A stretch of 64,000 nt of DNA from an uncultured Prevotella sp. (GCA_900315635.1 OMZV01000004.1:60135-124134); one strand, 5' to 3'. Counted from the first letter of the stretch, positions 1 through 9,767 are shown. Numbers and translations are program-made. Notes: generated by a model not told the origin, from the sequence alone.

Positions 1-777
1 TACATTGTCGACCTCGAATGTGCAACGGAAGTTTCCTGTCCATCCGATGGTCCCTAGCATAACCTTGCCTTCGTTCTCCTTTGCAGGCTCGTCAATGCCA
101 AGCTCGAAGAAAGGCTCACACTGCTCGGCGCCACGGGTTCCAAGCTTGGTGTCGATGATTTTCTTGCCGAACTGGAGTTCCTGAGTTGCCGGCTGACCCT
201 CGCGTGCCCAGTCGCTGTGATAGTTGGTGAGGAAGTAACGTCCTTCGTTGAAGTAGAACATACCACTGGCATAACGCCACAATGTGACAGGCTTCTTCTC
301 GTTATGCTTTATCTCGCTCCAGACCTTGATGACGTTCTCCTTCTGATAAGCTACATAGTGGAGTGTTACGTTGTCGGCATACTGGTCGTCGGCAAGACGG
401 ATGACAGTCTCTGTTCCGCCATCGACGGCTTTCTGCTCAAAGCCCTGATAATAAAGATATGTAGTGAGGTTGCCGTCGGCATGGGTGATGGCAAGTGCAG
501 GCTCGAAAGAGTCCTCGCCGCCGGAGCCCGGATAAGCCTCGCGTCCACGGATGCCATAGCTGCCGTCCGAGCCCGGCTTGATTTTCCAGTCGAACCGGTC
601 GAAATCGGCTGTTGAGTTCAACTTGTCGCCGAAGTACACTTGGTACAGGCGGTTGTTTTCAGCGACCTGAAGAATGAGGTCGATGTCGTTTGTGCTGATG
701 CGGATGTTTTGCTTTCCCGAAGCTTGAGCTCCCATAAATGTAATCAGCATTGAAAGCAAGAAAAAGAGCTTCTTCAT
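1..777 (-). CDS. Alpha-galactosidase, GH36-like, N-terminal part (runs off the window)
   Basis: An open frame of 259 codons starts at ATG 777-775 and continues past the left edge without a stop, so only the N-terminal part is present. Residues 1-19 form a signal peptide, so the enzyme is exported. The rest matches the beta-sandwich N-terminal domain of GH36 alpha-galactosidases: an LYQVYFG-type strand near residue 47 and a YPGSGGEDSFEPAL block followed by THADG. The catalytic barrel lies outside the window. Known family role: release of terminal alpha-galactose from oligosaccharides such as raffinose or galactomannan side chains. It lies 76 bases downstream of, and on the same strand as, a TonB-dependent receptor, so uptake and hydrolysis are probably co-expressed. 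Substrate is inferred from family only. Confidence 0.82.
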   Translation of the reverse strand, partial: MKKLFFLLSMLITFMGAQASGKQNIRISTNDIDLILQVAENNRLYQVYFGDKLNSTADFDRFDWKIKPGSDGSYGIRGREAYPGSGGEDSFEPALAITHADGNLTTYLYYQGFEQKAVDGGTETVIRLADDQYADNVTLHYVAYQKENVIKVWSEIKHNEKKPVTLWRYASGMFYFNEGRYFLTNYHSDWAREGQPATQELQFGKKIIDTKLGTRGAEQCEPFFELGIDEPAKENEGKVMLGTIGWTGNFRCTFEVDNV

Positions 778-797
778 AGTTCGTAGTGTTTATTAGG

Positions 798-828
798 AGT
801 GCCGCCCCCCGGCTCGGGGGCAGGCACT
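798..828. promoter_or_regulatory. GC-rich intercistronic hairpin between receptor and alpha-galactosidase
   Basis: The arms AGTGCC plus a C-run and a G-run plus GGCACT form a strong stem between the receptor stop (854) and the alpha-galactosidase start (777). In the direction of the genes it is not followed by a U-tract, so it looks more like an mRNA stability or processing hairpin than a full terminator. On the other strand it is followed by a T-rich run, but no gene reads into it from that side. Confidence 0.5.
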
Positions 829-853
829 TTTTATTTTATAAAGGATTAAGTAG

Positions 854-3154
854 TTAGAATTTCAAAGATGCTGAGAATTCAACGGTGAACGGACGGAGAT
901 AGCTGCCGCTCATGATGTAGCCGGCGTACTTCTTTGCCTCGTCCTTGGTAACGAGCTCTGTACCGTTGATGGTTCCCTTGGCTCCTGACTGGTTGAAGAT
1001 GTTGACTACGTCTACACCGAGTGAGAGGTGCTTGTTGACCTGCCAGTTAACGCCGCCGAATGTCTCCCAGTGTCCGTTGAAGTAGAATGCCTCCTGAAGG
1101 TTGGCGTAGGTCTTGCCGAAGTAGCGGAAGCTGAGCCATGCACGGACGTCCTTGGTAATCTGATAGCTTGGGTCGAACTCAATGAGGATCTGCGGAATCT
1201 CCTTAACGATCATCTTGTCGGCATCGACGCTCATGGTGTTGCCGTTGTTGAAGGTTACGCTGGCATTGTAGTTCTTGTACTGCGGCTTCTGCCATGTGAA
1301 GAGGGCGTGGAGATGGAATCCCTTGAACGGGTCGATCTCAGCTGATGTTGTCCATCCGAGAGTATGGATGTCATAGATAAGCAGGACGGTCTTCGACTCT
1401 GATGTTCCGGGGTTTGTAAGGTTCTGCTGGTCGATATTGTTCGACTTCGAGATGTATGTAATCATCGAAGTGAGGTCAATCCAGCTGTTCTTGAAGTAAA
1501 CTCCGCCACGAATCAATGGGATAGTGACGCGGTTGTACTGCTCCTCAGTAGGACCCGTTCCGGCATAGTCGCTGATGCGTGGGAAGCGTGTAGCAACGGT
1601 AGCGTCGGCAAGGAATCCGAACTTATCAGTCAGAGCATACTGTCCCTGAATGGTTGCAGCGTAGTTGAGCTTGTCCTTTGTGACCTTTGCAGGCTCAACG
1701 GTTACACCACCGGCGTTGGTTCCGCCAATGTAGAATCCGTTATAGCGTCCGAGTGAAATCTGGTCGGCAGACATGCGGTAGTACTCCAGACGGCCACCAT
1801 AGAGGAGCTTGAACTTAGGAGTGACCTGCCACGTGTCAGTGATATAGAGGGCGAGCTTGTTCTCATTACCCTTGGTATACTCAGGGCTGAGCTCATTGAA
1901 GTCGTAAGTCTGCGAGCGTGATGTTGCGCCGGTGAATGGGTTGTAATAGTTGCCGTAGAGGATTGTTGGATAATTATTTACGGTGCCGTACCACTGGAAA
2001 GAGGATGAATGGTAGTTCAGATGATAGAACCACTCGTTGAGTCCGATACGGAGATTATGATTGCCGAACTGCTTGTCGAGCTCAGTTGTGAGCATGAATG
2101 AGCGGACCTTACCGAAGTGGAGCCATGTGCGGCGGCCCTCGACATAGCCACTGTACGGATCCTGACCGTTGGCGTCGGTTGTGAGGACATAGCCGTCGAG
2201 TACTCCGTTCCGGATATTCGAGATGGTAGAGCCACCGAAGTCAACATAGTTGGCACGCGGCGCGTCCATATACTTTGCGTTGAGGTTCCACTTCCAACCG
2301 TTGTTGAATGTATTCTCGAAGAGGAATGCTATCTCGTTGGCATGGTTGTCCATAGCCTGCTGGAAGTCCCAGCTACGTGCCTTGCCGGTCATCACGTCAT
2401 AGTAAGTGAGGTGACCGCCGTTAGGAACGTATGAGTAGCGACCCAGCTTGAATCCCTGGAACTCATCGACAGAACCGTCGCCGTTGTAGATGAACGGGCC
2501 CTGGTTGTTGAAGTTGCCCGGATTCTTGCTGTAGCTGTACTTATATAATAATGTGGCTTTACCCTTACCGTCATTGAACGTGTGGGTAATACCTGCATGG
2601 AAAAGCTGTGTGCGGTCGGCGAAGTCGGTGTAACGCTGCTTCTGAGTTCCCGGATCGAAGTTCTGATACATGCTGGCTGTCCAGTACCAGTTCTTAGCAA
2701 GACGACCGTTGAGGTTGATGTCGAACGTGTTCAGTCCGAAGTGGTTGCCATGCCAGTTGACTATTCCGTTGAAAGCCTTGTCGCTGATACCCAGCTGGCT
2801 CTCAGCATTTACGGCATAGGCAATGTTGCCGGTAGCGATAGCCGACTCTGACGGCGACATCAGGGAAGTGCCCTTAAGGCTGGCATCATTACGCCAGTGA
2901 GCCGACAGCTTATGAACGCTTGAAGAGTAAACGGCAGGAAGTCCGTTCTCATATACATTTACATCCTCGGATGGAAGACCAATCTGGATCTCACGAGGCT
3001 TGTAAGAATCGGCAGCGTTGAGCATCACGTTACGCTCGTCGCCTTTCTTCTTGGTGTCCTGCTTATTGCTGTCCTGCGCATAGAGCGGTGAGCCGACGAG
3101 GAGGAGTCCTGCGACTACTGCCAATGACCTGGTAGTTGAAAAAAGTTTCTCCAT
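854..3154 (-). CDS. TonB-dependent outer-membrane receptor
   Basis: A 766-residue protein with a signal peptide ending near YAQ (residue 27), a region corresponding to the plug, and a long series of alternating beta-strands rich in aromatic residues. It ends in a phenylalanine (SLKF), the usual C-terminal beta-signal of outer-membrane barrels. There is no N-terminal carboxypeptidase-regulatory-like domain, and the plug region (about 40-125) is divergent. Known family role: TonB-energised uptake of a ligand across the outer membrane. The alpha-galactosidase gene follows on the same strand, and a DUF6377 regulator is divergent upstream, which suggests a small sugar-utilisation locus; no SusD partner is visible. 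A TACCTTTG -7 box on this strand at 3338-3331 is the likely promoter, giving a leader of about 175 bases. Confidence 0.88.
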   Translation of the reverse strand: MEKLFSTTRSLAVVAGLLLVGSPLYAQDSNKQDTKKKGDERNVMLNAADSYKPREIQIGLPSEDVNVYENGLPAVYSSSVHKLSAHWRNDASLKGTSLMSPSESAIATGNIAYAVNAESQLGISDKAFNGIVNWHGNHFGLNTFDINLNGRLAKNWYWTASMYQNFDPGTQKQRYTDFADRTQLFHAGITHTFNDGKGKATLLYKYSYSKNPGNFNNQGPFIYNGDGSVDEFQGFKLGRYSYVPNGGHLTYYDVMTGKARSWDFQQAMDNHANEIAFLFENTFNNGWKWNLNAKYMDAPRANYVDFGGSTISNIRNGVLDGYVLTTDANGQDPYSGYVEGRRTWLHFGKVRSFMLTTELDKQFGNHNLRIGLNEWFYHLNYHSSSFQWYGTVNNYPTILYGNYYNPFTGATSRSQTYDFNELSPEYTKGNENKLALYITDTWQVTPKFKLLYGGRLEYYRMSADQISLGRYNGFYIGGTNAGGVTVEPAKVTKDKLNYAATIQGQYALTDKFGFLADATVATRFPRISDYAGTGPTEEQYNRVTIPLIRGGVYFKNSWIDLTSMITYISKSNNIDQQNLTNPGTSESKTVLLIYDIHTLGWTTSAEIDPFKGFHLHALFTWQKPQYKNYNASVTFNNGNTMSVDADKMIVKEIPQILIEFDPSYQITKDVRAWLSFRYFGKTYANLQEAFYFNGHWETFGGVNWQVNKHLSLGVDVVNIFNQSGAKGTINGTELVTKDEAKKYAGYIMSGSYLRPFTVEFSASLKF

Positions 3155-3519
3155 TTACTTACTTATTAGGTTTAAAATATTTAGTCTGTGTAACTTAGTT
3201 CGCAAATCAAGAAATGGGGTGTGGGGTGTTTGATGGTAAGATGGTTTTCCCCTTTGAATGAAACAGGGGTGTCCTTTAGTTATTTGTATTTTGAGATTTG
3301 AGTGCCAAGTAAACTTTTCGTTTACGATTGCAAAGGTATACATATATTTCACTGATTAATCTGTTAAGGAGCAGTTAGGGAGATTTTTGTAAATCACGAA
3401 ACTTTGTAACGTCTTGATTATGTTATAATTATGTTAAATCGAGAAAAAGGCTTAGGGAGATGCTTTATTATTAAAAATAATGCTTATCTTTGCACCTGAA
3501 TCAATAAAATCAACCTGTT
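3155..3519. promoter_or_regulatory. Divergent control region, receptor versus DUF6377 regulator
   Basis: This 365-base AT-rich gap holds no gene. It contains a -7 box for the minus strand (TACCTTTG, read 3338 to 3331) and one for the plus strand (TATCTTTG, 3485-3492); neither has a convincing TTG -33 at the expected distance. The minus-strand transcript would begin almost at a small stem, GTAAAC-TTTTC-GTTTAC (3309-3325). Confidence 0.5.
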
Positions 3520-5190
3520 ATGAGGCACATTCGGCTTCTACCATTGTTTATTTTCATTGCTCTTTGCCTACTACCGACAAACTCCAATGCGTCGGCAACT
3601 TTGCCAAAACTCGACCTGACCGTACTCGACAGTTGCATAGCTGTCAAGCGTCAGACCAATGCCCGATATGAGCAACGGCTGGCCAACATGAAGCAACAGC
3701 TCAGCTATGCCAAGAAAGACCACGCCAAAAGGAGCCGCTTGCTGTATGAGCTCTACCAGTCGTACTCGTCTTATCAGTTCGACTCGGCACTGGTATATAT
3801 AAAGAAATGTCAGGAGGAAGCAGAGGAGAGCCACGACGCCCATCAGATGGAGAAGATTCAACTCAACAAAGCCCTGCTGCTGGCTTACGGCGGATTCTAC
3901 AATAACGCTGAGGAAATAATCAAGTCGGTCGACTACAACCGCCTGCCGGACGACCTCCGGTATGACTATGCCATAGCAGCCTACTGGACTTACGTTTTCT
4001 GGAGCGCGTTCACAATGGACAATGAGTTCTCGAAGAGCATGGACTCTCTTCGGACCCGCTATCTGTACATCGCCATACAATACTCGCAGAAAGGCAGTGC
4101 CAACTGGTACTATCTCATGGGTGAGAAGTCGTACTTCATGGAAGAGGATCCGGCGAAAACGGTTACATGGTATCTGGAGGTGCTCCGTCGGGAGAGGACT
4201 TACGGACGGCTTATGTCGCAGGCGGCGTTTGCAGCGGCACGAAGCTACAAGATGATGCACAATGACTTGAAGTATGGTCAGTACCTGATATTGTCGGCTA
4301 AGTCCGACTTACTTGGGTCGGTCAAGGAGAACGCGGCACTTCAGGAATTGGCGATGTACGTATTCAATCAGGACCCTGATAACGCTACTCTGGCACAACA
4401 CTACCTGATGGCAGCCATGAACGACGCCACATTCTTCAACAACAAACTGCGCAAGCTGGAGATTTCCAACCGTCTTCCGCCTATCGTCGCCGCCTATCAG
4501 CAACAGCTGAAAGAGCAGAGCCACAGGCAGATGGCGTTCATCATAGCCGTCATTGTGCTTGCCATCGGCGCGTTCGTGCTGTTCATTCTCTCACGGCTTC
4601 GCAACAAGCAGCTGCATCTGAGTCAGAAGTTGCTGGAGCACAGGAACTCACAATTGTACACTGCCAACACCCAGTTGAAGAATGCCAATGTGGAACTTTC
4701 AAGGTTGAACGGGCTGTTGGAGATAGCCAACAGGAAGCGTGAGGAATATCTCAGGCTGTTCGTCGACATCAGCGCGTCGACAATGGAGCGGATAAACAAC
4801 TACCGCAATCTCGTGAAACTGAAGATAAAAACCAACCAGACGAAGGACTTGCTGAAAACGGTGAACTCCGACAGGATAGCAAGTCAGGACTTGGCGAAGT
4901 TCTACATTCAGTTCGACAAGGCTTTCCTCGGGCTTTATCCGAACTTTGTCGATGAGTTTATAAAGCTTCTCGAACCGGGTACGAAGGTCGAGCTCAACAA
5001 GGACGGCACGATGACGACCGGGTTGCGAATATTCGCCTTCATCCGCCTTGGCGTAACCGAGAGCTCTGAGATTGCCACTCTCCTTTCCTACTCGCCACAT
5101 ACTATTTATAATTACCGGTCGGCGATGAAGAGCCATGCCATCGACAAGGAGCATTTCGAGGACAATGTCAAACAGCTCTGCGAACTATAA
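3520..5190 (+). CDS. DUF6377-type TPR membrane sensor with C-terminal HTH
   Basis: The 556-residue product has a signal peptide (about 1-24), a helical TPR-like extracytoplasmic region (about 40-320), one transmembrane helix near 338-360, a coiled coil (about 365-410) and a C-terminal region matching DUF6377. The last part contains a LuxR-like helix-turn-helix: RIFAFIRLG, then TLLSYSPHTIYNYR. This layout is known in Bacteroidota as a membrane-spanning regulator with a cytoplasmic DNA-binding end. The gene is divergent from the TonB receptor/alpha-galactosidase pair, so it is a natural candidate to control it (inference). The start fits an ATG 28 bases after a TATCTTTG -7 box (3485-3492). The exact signal sensed cannot be read from the sequence. 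Confidence 0.8.
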   Translation: MRHIRLLPLFIFIALCLLPTNSNASATLPKLDLTVLDSCIAVKRQTNARYEQRLANMKQQLSYAKKDHAKRSRLLYELYQSYSSYQFDSALVYIKKCQEEAEESHDAHQMEKIQLNKALLLAYGGFYNNAEEIIKSVDYNRLPDDLRYDYAIAAYWTYVFWSAFTMDNEFSKSMDSLRTRYLYIAIQYSQKGSANWYYLMGEKSYFMEEDPAKTVTWYLEVLRRERTYGRLMSQAAFAAARSYKMMHNDLKYGQYLILSAKSDLLGSVKENAALQELAMYVFNQDPDNATLAQHYLMAAMNDATFFNNKLRKLEISNRLPPIVAAYQQQLKEQSHRQMAFIIAVIVLAIGAFVLFILSRLRNKQLHLSQKLLEHRNSQLYTANTQLKNANVELSRLNGLLEIANRKREEYLRLFVDISASTMERINNYRNLVKLKIKTNQTKDLLKTVNSDRIASQDLAKFYIQFDKAFLGLYPNFVDEFIKLLEPGTKVELNKDGTMTTGLRIFAFIRLGVTESSEIATLLSYSPHTIYNYRSAMKSHAIDKEHFEDNVKQLCEL

Positions 5191-5259
5191 GACGGTGGAC
5201 GGGTGCAAAGGTACGGAGATTCCGCAAATAATTCATTTCACAAAAAGGCAATGAATCGC

Positions 5260-5290
5260 TTGTTTATTCTTTTGTTTTATGCTAACTTTG
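5260..5290 (+). promoter_or_regulatory. Bacteroidota-type promoter of the phosphatase gene
   Basis: TTG (5260-5262), a 20-base spacer and TAACTTTG (5283-5290) lie 22 bases before the ATG. Confidence 0.7.
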
Positions 5291-5312
5291 CAGCATTAAA
5301 AACAAAGACACG

Positions 5313-6785
5313 ATGAAGAAGACATTGCTATCAATCCTCCTGTTTCTCGTTGCGATTATTCCAAGCACGGCACAGGTAGAGCGCCCACGACTTGTTGTGG
5401 GGCTTGTAGTCGACCAAATGCGTTGGGACTACCTTTATTATTATTACAATGATTATGGCGCAGATGGCTTGAAACGCCTTCTGGATGAAGGCTTCTCATA
5501 CGAAAACACTCAGATTAACTATTCGCCTGCCGTCACAGCTATAGGTCATTCAAGCATTTATACAGGCTCCGTGCCAGCCTTTACGGGCATAGCAGGCAAC
5601 TGGTTCTGGGAAAACGGACAGCCAACTTACTGCTGCGCCGACACAACTGTAAAGAGCGTTGGGTCCAACAGCCGTGAAGGACAGATGAGTCCAAGGAAGA
5701 TGCTGGGTACAACCATCGGTGATGAACTGCACCTCGCAACAGACTTCCATTCGAAAGTTATAGGCGTGGCATTAAAGGATCGTGCTGCGATACTGCCTGC
5801 CGGGCACAGTGCCAATGCCGCTTACTGGTGGGATACATCAGCCGGTCACTTCGTATCCAGTACGTTCTATATGAACGACTTACCTCAATGGGTAAAAGAC
5901 TTCAACAAGGCTAATCACACAAAGCCTAAGTTCAACATTAAGACTAATGACGACGGAGTAACTATGACGTTCCGTATGGCAGAGGCAGCCGTTGACAACG
6001 AGCAACTCGGACAGACCGCCGGACAGACTGACATGCTGGCAATAAGCATTTCTTCGACCGATGCCATAGGTCACGAGTACTCCACTCGCGGACCGGAAAA
6101 CAAGAGCGTTTACCTTCGTCTGGACCGAGATGTTGCCACATTCCTAAAGCATCTCGACGAGGAAGTAGGCAAAGGAAACTATCTTCTCTTCCTTACCGCC
6201 GACCACGGAGCAAGCCACAACTACAACTTCTTGAAGAGCCATCGCATTCCAGCCGACGGATGGGACTATGACAAATCGGTAAGTGAGCTGAACAAATACC
6301 TCAGAAGCCAGTTCCCATCAATGACTTCCGACCCGGTTCTCGGTGAGGACAACTACCACTTCTTCTTCAATGACAAGGCATATTCGGCTGAGGAAAAGCA
6401 AAAGGTCATTGACGCATCAGTGGAATACTTAAAGCAAGACCCACAATTCCTGTATGTTGTTGACAATGAAAAGATAGCGGTTTCATCGATACCGGAGCCG
6501 ATAAAATCGAGACTTATTAACGGAATATTCCGTGGACGCTCGGGCGAGATAACCGTTGTTACCCGTCCTCAGATATTCGGTGCTACAGTTTCTCCTGATT
6601 ATAAAGGTACTAGCCACGGACAGCCAATGGCATACGATGTTCACATTCCGTTTGTTCTCTACGGTTGGCATGTAGACCACGGCGAGAGCACAAAGCCCGT
6701 GAACATAACAGACATTGCACCAACAATCTGTGCAATGCTACATATACAAATGCCGGATGCGGCAATAGGGAATTCAGTGAGATAA
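5313..6785 (+). CDS. pafA: PafA-type alkaline phosphatase
   Basis: A 490-residue secreted enzyme (signal peptide about 1-20, ending STAQ). Family features are all visible: first metal Asp34 (VVDQM), nucleophile Thr75 in SPAVTAIGHS, Asn96, and the Lys155/Arg157 pair (ALKDRAAI) that characterises PafA-like phosphomonoesterases. Further metal ligands lie in STDAIGHEYS, TADHGASHN and GTSHGQPM. Known role: a periplasmic zinc enzyme that releases phosphate from organic monoesters, often not repressed by phosphate. It stands alone between a promoter and a perfect bidirectional terminator, so it is probably monocistronic. It is slightly shorter than the Elizabethkingia enzyme, but no core motif is missing. 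The gene symbol is by family resemblance. Confidence 0.85.
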   Translation: MKKTLLSILLFLVAIIPSTAQVERPRLVVGLVVDQMRWDYLYYYYNDYGADGLKRLLDEGFSYENTQINYSPAVTAIGHSSIYTGSVPAFTGIAGNWFWENGQPTYCCADTTVKSVGSNSREGQMSPRKMLGTTIGDELHLATDFHSKVIGVALKDRAAILPAGHSANAAYWWDTSAGHFVSSTFYMNDLPQWVKDFNKANHTKPKFNIKTNDDGVTMTFRMAEAAVDNEQLGQTAGQTDMLAISISSTDAIGHEYSTRGPENKSVYLRLDRDVATFLKHLDEEVGKGNYLLFLTADHGASHNYNFLKSHRIPADGWDYDKSVSELNKYLRSQFPSMTSDPVLGEDNYHFFFNDKAYSAEEKQKVIDASVEYLKQDPQFLYVVDNEKIAVSSIPEPIKSRLINGIFRGRSGEITVVTRPQIFGATVSPDYKGTSHGQPMAYDVHIPFVLYGWHVDHGESTKPVNITDIAPTICAMLHIQMPDAAIGNSVR

Positions 6786-6807
6786 AGATTATTCCCCACA
6801 AAGCCTA

Positions 6808-6846
6808 CAAGTCAAATCCCCATGGGGATTTGACTTGTTTTTTTTT
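6808..6846. terminator. Perfect 30-base palindrome terminator
   Basis: CAAGTCAAATCCCC and its exact complement form a flawless inverted repeat (6808-6837), followed by a T-run (6838-6846). It separates the convergent phosphatase and uxuB genes and can end both transcripts. Confidence 0.85.
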
Positions 6847-6847
6847 G

Positions 6848-8434
6848 TTATCTTGCCACGGCATACTTGTGCAGAGTCTTTCTTACTGCACCATTACCGG
6901 CAAACAACTCCTTGACCATTCCTTCAATTCGGTCGCCGAGTCCGGCCTCATAGAGGTCAAGCCCAAAGACATCCTTGCGGGAATAGAGTTTCTTAAGGCA
7001 GCTGTAATCCTGGTCAGCCTTGCCGATTTCAAGCGGAGCGACAATAGCCTGCAACTCCTCAAGCAGCGGATCCGGTGACGGCGAGAACGGTTTGCCATTA
7101 TCGTCGATACCCTTAAGATAACGTGCATAACCGGCAAGAACCAAAGGAATAAGGACGAGGTTGTCCTTGTCAAGCCCACGGGCGATGTACTTCTTTATAG
7201 TCTCACCGAATCGGATAGCCAGCTTCTGGCTGGTGTCCGTGGCAATACGCTGAGGAGTATCAGGCATAAACGGGTTAGGCAGACGCTTGTTGATGAATGC
7301 TCCGATGAACTCATACGGATTCAGAATGCCCGGATCAGTGACAACAGGCATAGCCTCAATGTAGCCAATCTTCTGAACGAACTCACGAATGTCAAGGTCA
7401 CCGATCTCAGCCGAGATAAGGTCATAGCCCAGCATACAGCCATAGACAGCCATCGCCGTGTGCAGCGGGTTCAGGCAAGTCGTAACCTTCATCGTCTCCA
7501 CCTTGTCGACGGTCTCACGAGTAGTGTATATGACACCACCCAAGTCGAGAGGGGGACGACCGTTGGTATAGTTATTCTCAATGACCAGATACTGAGTTTC
7601 CTCGGAGTTGACGAACGGCGCAGTGAATGTGTGGCGCCCGGTCTCGATATAGTCATTGTCCTCGAATCCGTCCTTGGCAAGCAGCTCCTTCACCTTCTCA
7701 TGAGGACGAGGAGTAATCTTGTCGATCATCGACCACGGGAAAGTAATCTTCTTCTCATCTTTCAGATAGTCGACAAACTCCTGCGGGACAAGTCCGTCCT
7801 TAGCCCAACGCTCAGCGTAAGCAAAGACACCGGCCTTCACCTTGTCGCCGTTGTGCGAGCAGTTGTCCATACTCTGAATGGTCAGAGGCAGCTGTCCGGT
7901 CTTGAATCTTTCATAAAGGAGGGCACAAACCTTACCGAGAGCGAACACCGGTTTCAGTCCACGGGCGAGGTCAGCATCATTATAGCTATAGCCCTTCTCG
8001 GTTATCGTGAACGAAATCATCTGCAATGACGGATTGCGGAAGATCTCCTCCAGACGCTTCCAGTCGTCGAACTGCGGGTCAGCCTTCAAAGCCTCAGTAA
8101 CCGAAGCAATAACCTTCTTCTCCACTGTGCCGGCTGACTGCAGGCTGACGAGCAATGAGAGATTATCATACGGCTTGTATGCCTTGTCGATAACCTCATA
8201 ATCGAATGTCTCGGCAACGATGACACCACGGTCGTACCTTCCGGAGTTCAGCACATCCTGCAGGATGGCAGCCGGGAAGGCACGGAAGATATTTCCGCCA
8301 CCGAAATGCACCCATGTAGGCTCATCGTGAGTCTTCTTTCTAACAGCGGCTATGTCAAATTTAGGGAGCTCATAGCCTTTCTTCTCCCATTCGGCAGCAT
8401 TGAAGTTGCTCGAAAGTATATCTTTTAATTTCAT
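6848..8434 (-). CDS. uxuB: D-mannonate oxidoreductase (fructuronate reductase)
   Basis: A 528-residue member of the long-chain mannitol dehydrogenase family. The N-terminal nucleotide-binding fingerprint HFGGGNIFRAF is at residues 43-53; the polyol-dehydrogenase core follows with MDNCSHNGDKV and DKITPRPHEKV. Known reaction: NAD(H)-linked interconversion of D-fructuronate and D-mannonate in glucuronate breakdown. The related tagaturonate reductase (UxaB) is a possible alternative, but the gene lies 14 bases after uxuA on the same strand, which supports UxuB. Cytoplasmic; no signal peptide. Confidence 0.88.
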   Translation of the reverse strand: MKLKDILSSNFNAAEWEKKGYELPKFDIAAVRKKTHDEPTWVHFGGGNIFRAFPAAILQDVLNSGRYDRGVIVAETFDYEVIDKAYKPYDNLSLLVSLQSAGTVEKKVIASVTEALKADPQFDDWKRLEEIFRNPSLQMISFTITEKGYSYNDADLARGLKPVFALGKVCALLYERFKTGQLPLTIQSMDNCSHNGDKVKAGVFAYAERWAKDGLVPQEFVDYLKDEKKITFPWSMIDKITPRPHEKVKELLAKDGFEDNDYIETGRHTFTAPFVNSEETQYLVIENNYTNGRPPLDLGGVIYTTRETVDKVETMKVTTCLNPLHTAMAVYGCMLGYDLISAEIGDLDIREFVQKIGYIEAMPVVTDPGILNPYEFIGAFINKRLPNPFMPDTPQRIATDTSQKLAIRFGETIKKYIARGLDKDNLVLIPLVLAGYARYLKGIDDNGKPFSPSPDPLLEELQAIVAPLEIGKADQDYSCLKKLYSRKDVFGLDLYEAGLGDRIEGMVKELFAGNGAVRKTLHKYAVAR

Positions 8435-8448
8435 TTTTTTTAATTGAT

Positions 8449-9714
8449 TTAATCAAAGAATCCTGGCTGGTGATACTTCTTTCCGAGTTCTCTGTCGACC
8501 GTGGCGATAATGCCCTGAACCTGTCCCATGGCGAACATGCGTCCGAGGAACGAGTAACCGGCATTATATCCACGAGCCTCATCGCCCAGCATGGTCATAC
8601 CGTGGTCGACACGCATCGGCAGCTGAGCGATTATCGGGTCGTCGGCACGCTTAGCCTCTTCCTTCTCGAAGATACGTGCCTGCTCAATGATGTCGGCACG
8701 TCCACCCAGATGGCTTGACTCTGTGAAGTCGCCGTTAGGGAATACATAGCAAGAGCGCAGATGAACGAACCATGTGCGTGAGGCATACTTGCGTGCAAGC
8801 TCGACGACATTGTTCTGAGCTCCTGCCGACAGTGAGCCTGCACAGAAAGTCAGTCCGTTGTGCGGGTCGTCGACAGCATGGAGGAACCAGTCGATGTCGG
8901 CGTCGGATGTCACGATGCGCGGCAGTCCGAGAATCTGGAATGGTGGGTCGTCCGGGTGGACACACATATACATTCCGCACTCATTGCATACCGGCATGAT
9001 AGCCTCGAGGAAGTACTTCATGTTGGCACGGAGCTGGTCGCGGTCTATACCTTTATATAATGCAAGCAGCTGGCGGAACAGCTCGACAGGATGCTCGTCG
9101 CCCTCCTTGAAGTTGCCCGAGACAAACCCCTGGGTCTTTATGACGATGTTCTCCACCAGCTGGTGCTCCTTTTCAGGAGTCATCGTCTTGCGCAGCTCAT
9201 CGACTTCCTTCAGGACATCACGACCGTTAGGCTTTCCGTCAGGACCGAGCACCTTGAAGTCAGCCCAGCTCTCTCGCGCGCCCTCACGCTTCAGGATATA
9301 TATGTCGAAATAAGCAAACTGCGGAATGCTGAAGTAGAGGTTGTACGTTCCGTTCGGGTTCAGGTGCAGCAAGTCGGTACGAGCCCAGTCGAGCACCGGC
9401 ATGAAGTTGTAGCATATAGTGTGGATGCCCTCAGCGGCAAGGTTGCGCAGGCTCTGTTTGTAAATTTCTATCTGTTCGTCACGGTCAGGACCGCCATACT
9501 TGATAGTCTCTGTAACAGGCAGCGACTCAACCACCGACCAGCGCATGCCATAGCCCTCGATGTAAGTCTTAAGGTCGTGGATTTTCTCACGTGTCCAAAC
9601 CTCACCGAGAGGTACGTCATGAAGTGCGGTAACAATGCCCTCAACTCCGATTTGTTTCAGCATGGCAAGTGTAATATTGTCGTTCTTGCCAAACCATCTC
9701 CATGTCTTTTCCAT
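8449..9714 (-). CDS. uxuA: Mannonate dehydratase
   Basis: 421 residues, clearly UxuA: it begins with WRWFGKNDNITL, has the GVEGIVTALHDVPLG block (about 23-37), metal-binding CVHPDDPP and HLRSCYV segments, and the RVDHGMTMLGD motif near the C-terminus. It dehydrates D-mannonate to 2-keto-3-deoxygluconate with a divalent metal, the step after UxuB in glucuronate catabolism. It is the first gene of the uxuA-uxuB operon. A TAACTTTG -7 box on the minus strand (9775-9768) lies about 54 bases upstream of the start. No KDG kinase or aldolase is in the window. Confidence 0.95.
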   Translation of the reverse strand: MEKTWRWFGKNDNITLAMLKQIGVEGIVTALHDVPLGEVWTREKIHDLKTYIEGYGMRWSVVESLPVTETIKYGGPDRDEQIEIYKQSLRNLAAEGIHTICYNFMPVLDWARTDLLHLNPNGTYNLYFSIPQFAYFDIYILKREGARESWADFKVLGPDGKPNGRDVLKEVDELRKTMTPEKEHQLVENIVIKTQGFVSGNFKEGDEHPVELFRQLLALYKGIDRDQLRANMKYFLEAIMPVCNECGMYMCVHPDDPPFQILGLPRIVTSDADIDWFLHAVDDPHNGLTFCAGSLSAGAQNNVVELARKYASRTWFVHLRSCYVFPNGDFTESSHLGGRADIIEQARIFEKEEAKRADDPIIAQLPMRVDHGMTMLGDEARGYNAGYSFLGRMFAMGQVQGIIATVDRELGKKYHQPGFFD

Positions 9715-9767
9715 AGAATTTATAGCTTTGTTTTAGTTTATATGTTTCATCGATTAGTTCGCTTTGG

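Noticed and set aside
3571-4260. 229-codon minus-strand frame inside the DUF6377 gene
   Set aside because: Antisense shadow with improbable composition.
6665-7078. 137-codon plus-strand frame over the pafA-uxuB boundary
   Set aside because: It crosses a perfect terminator palindrome and is antisense to uxuB.
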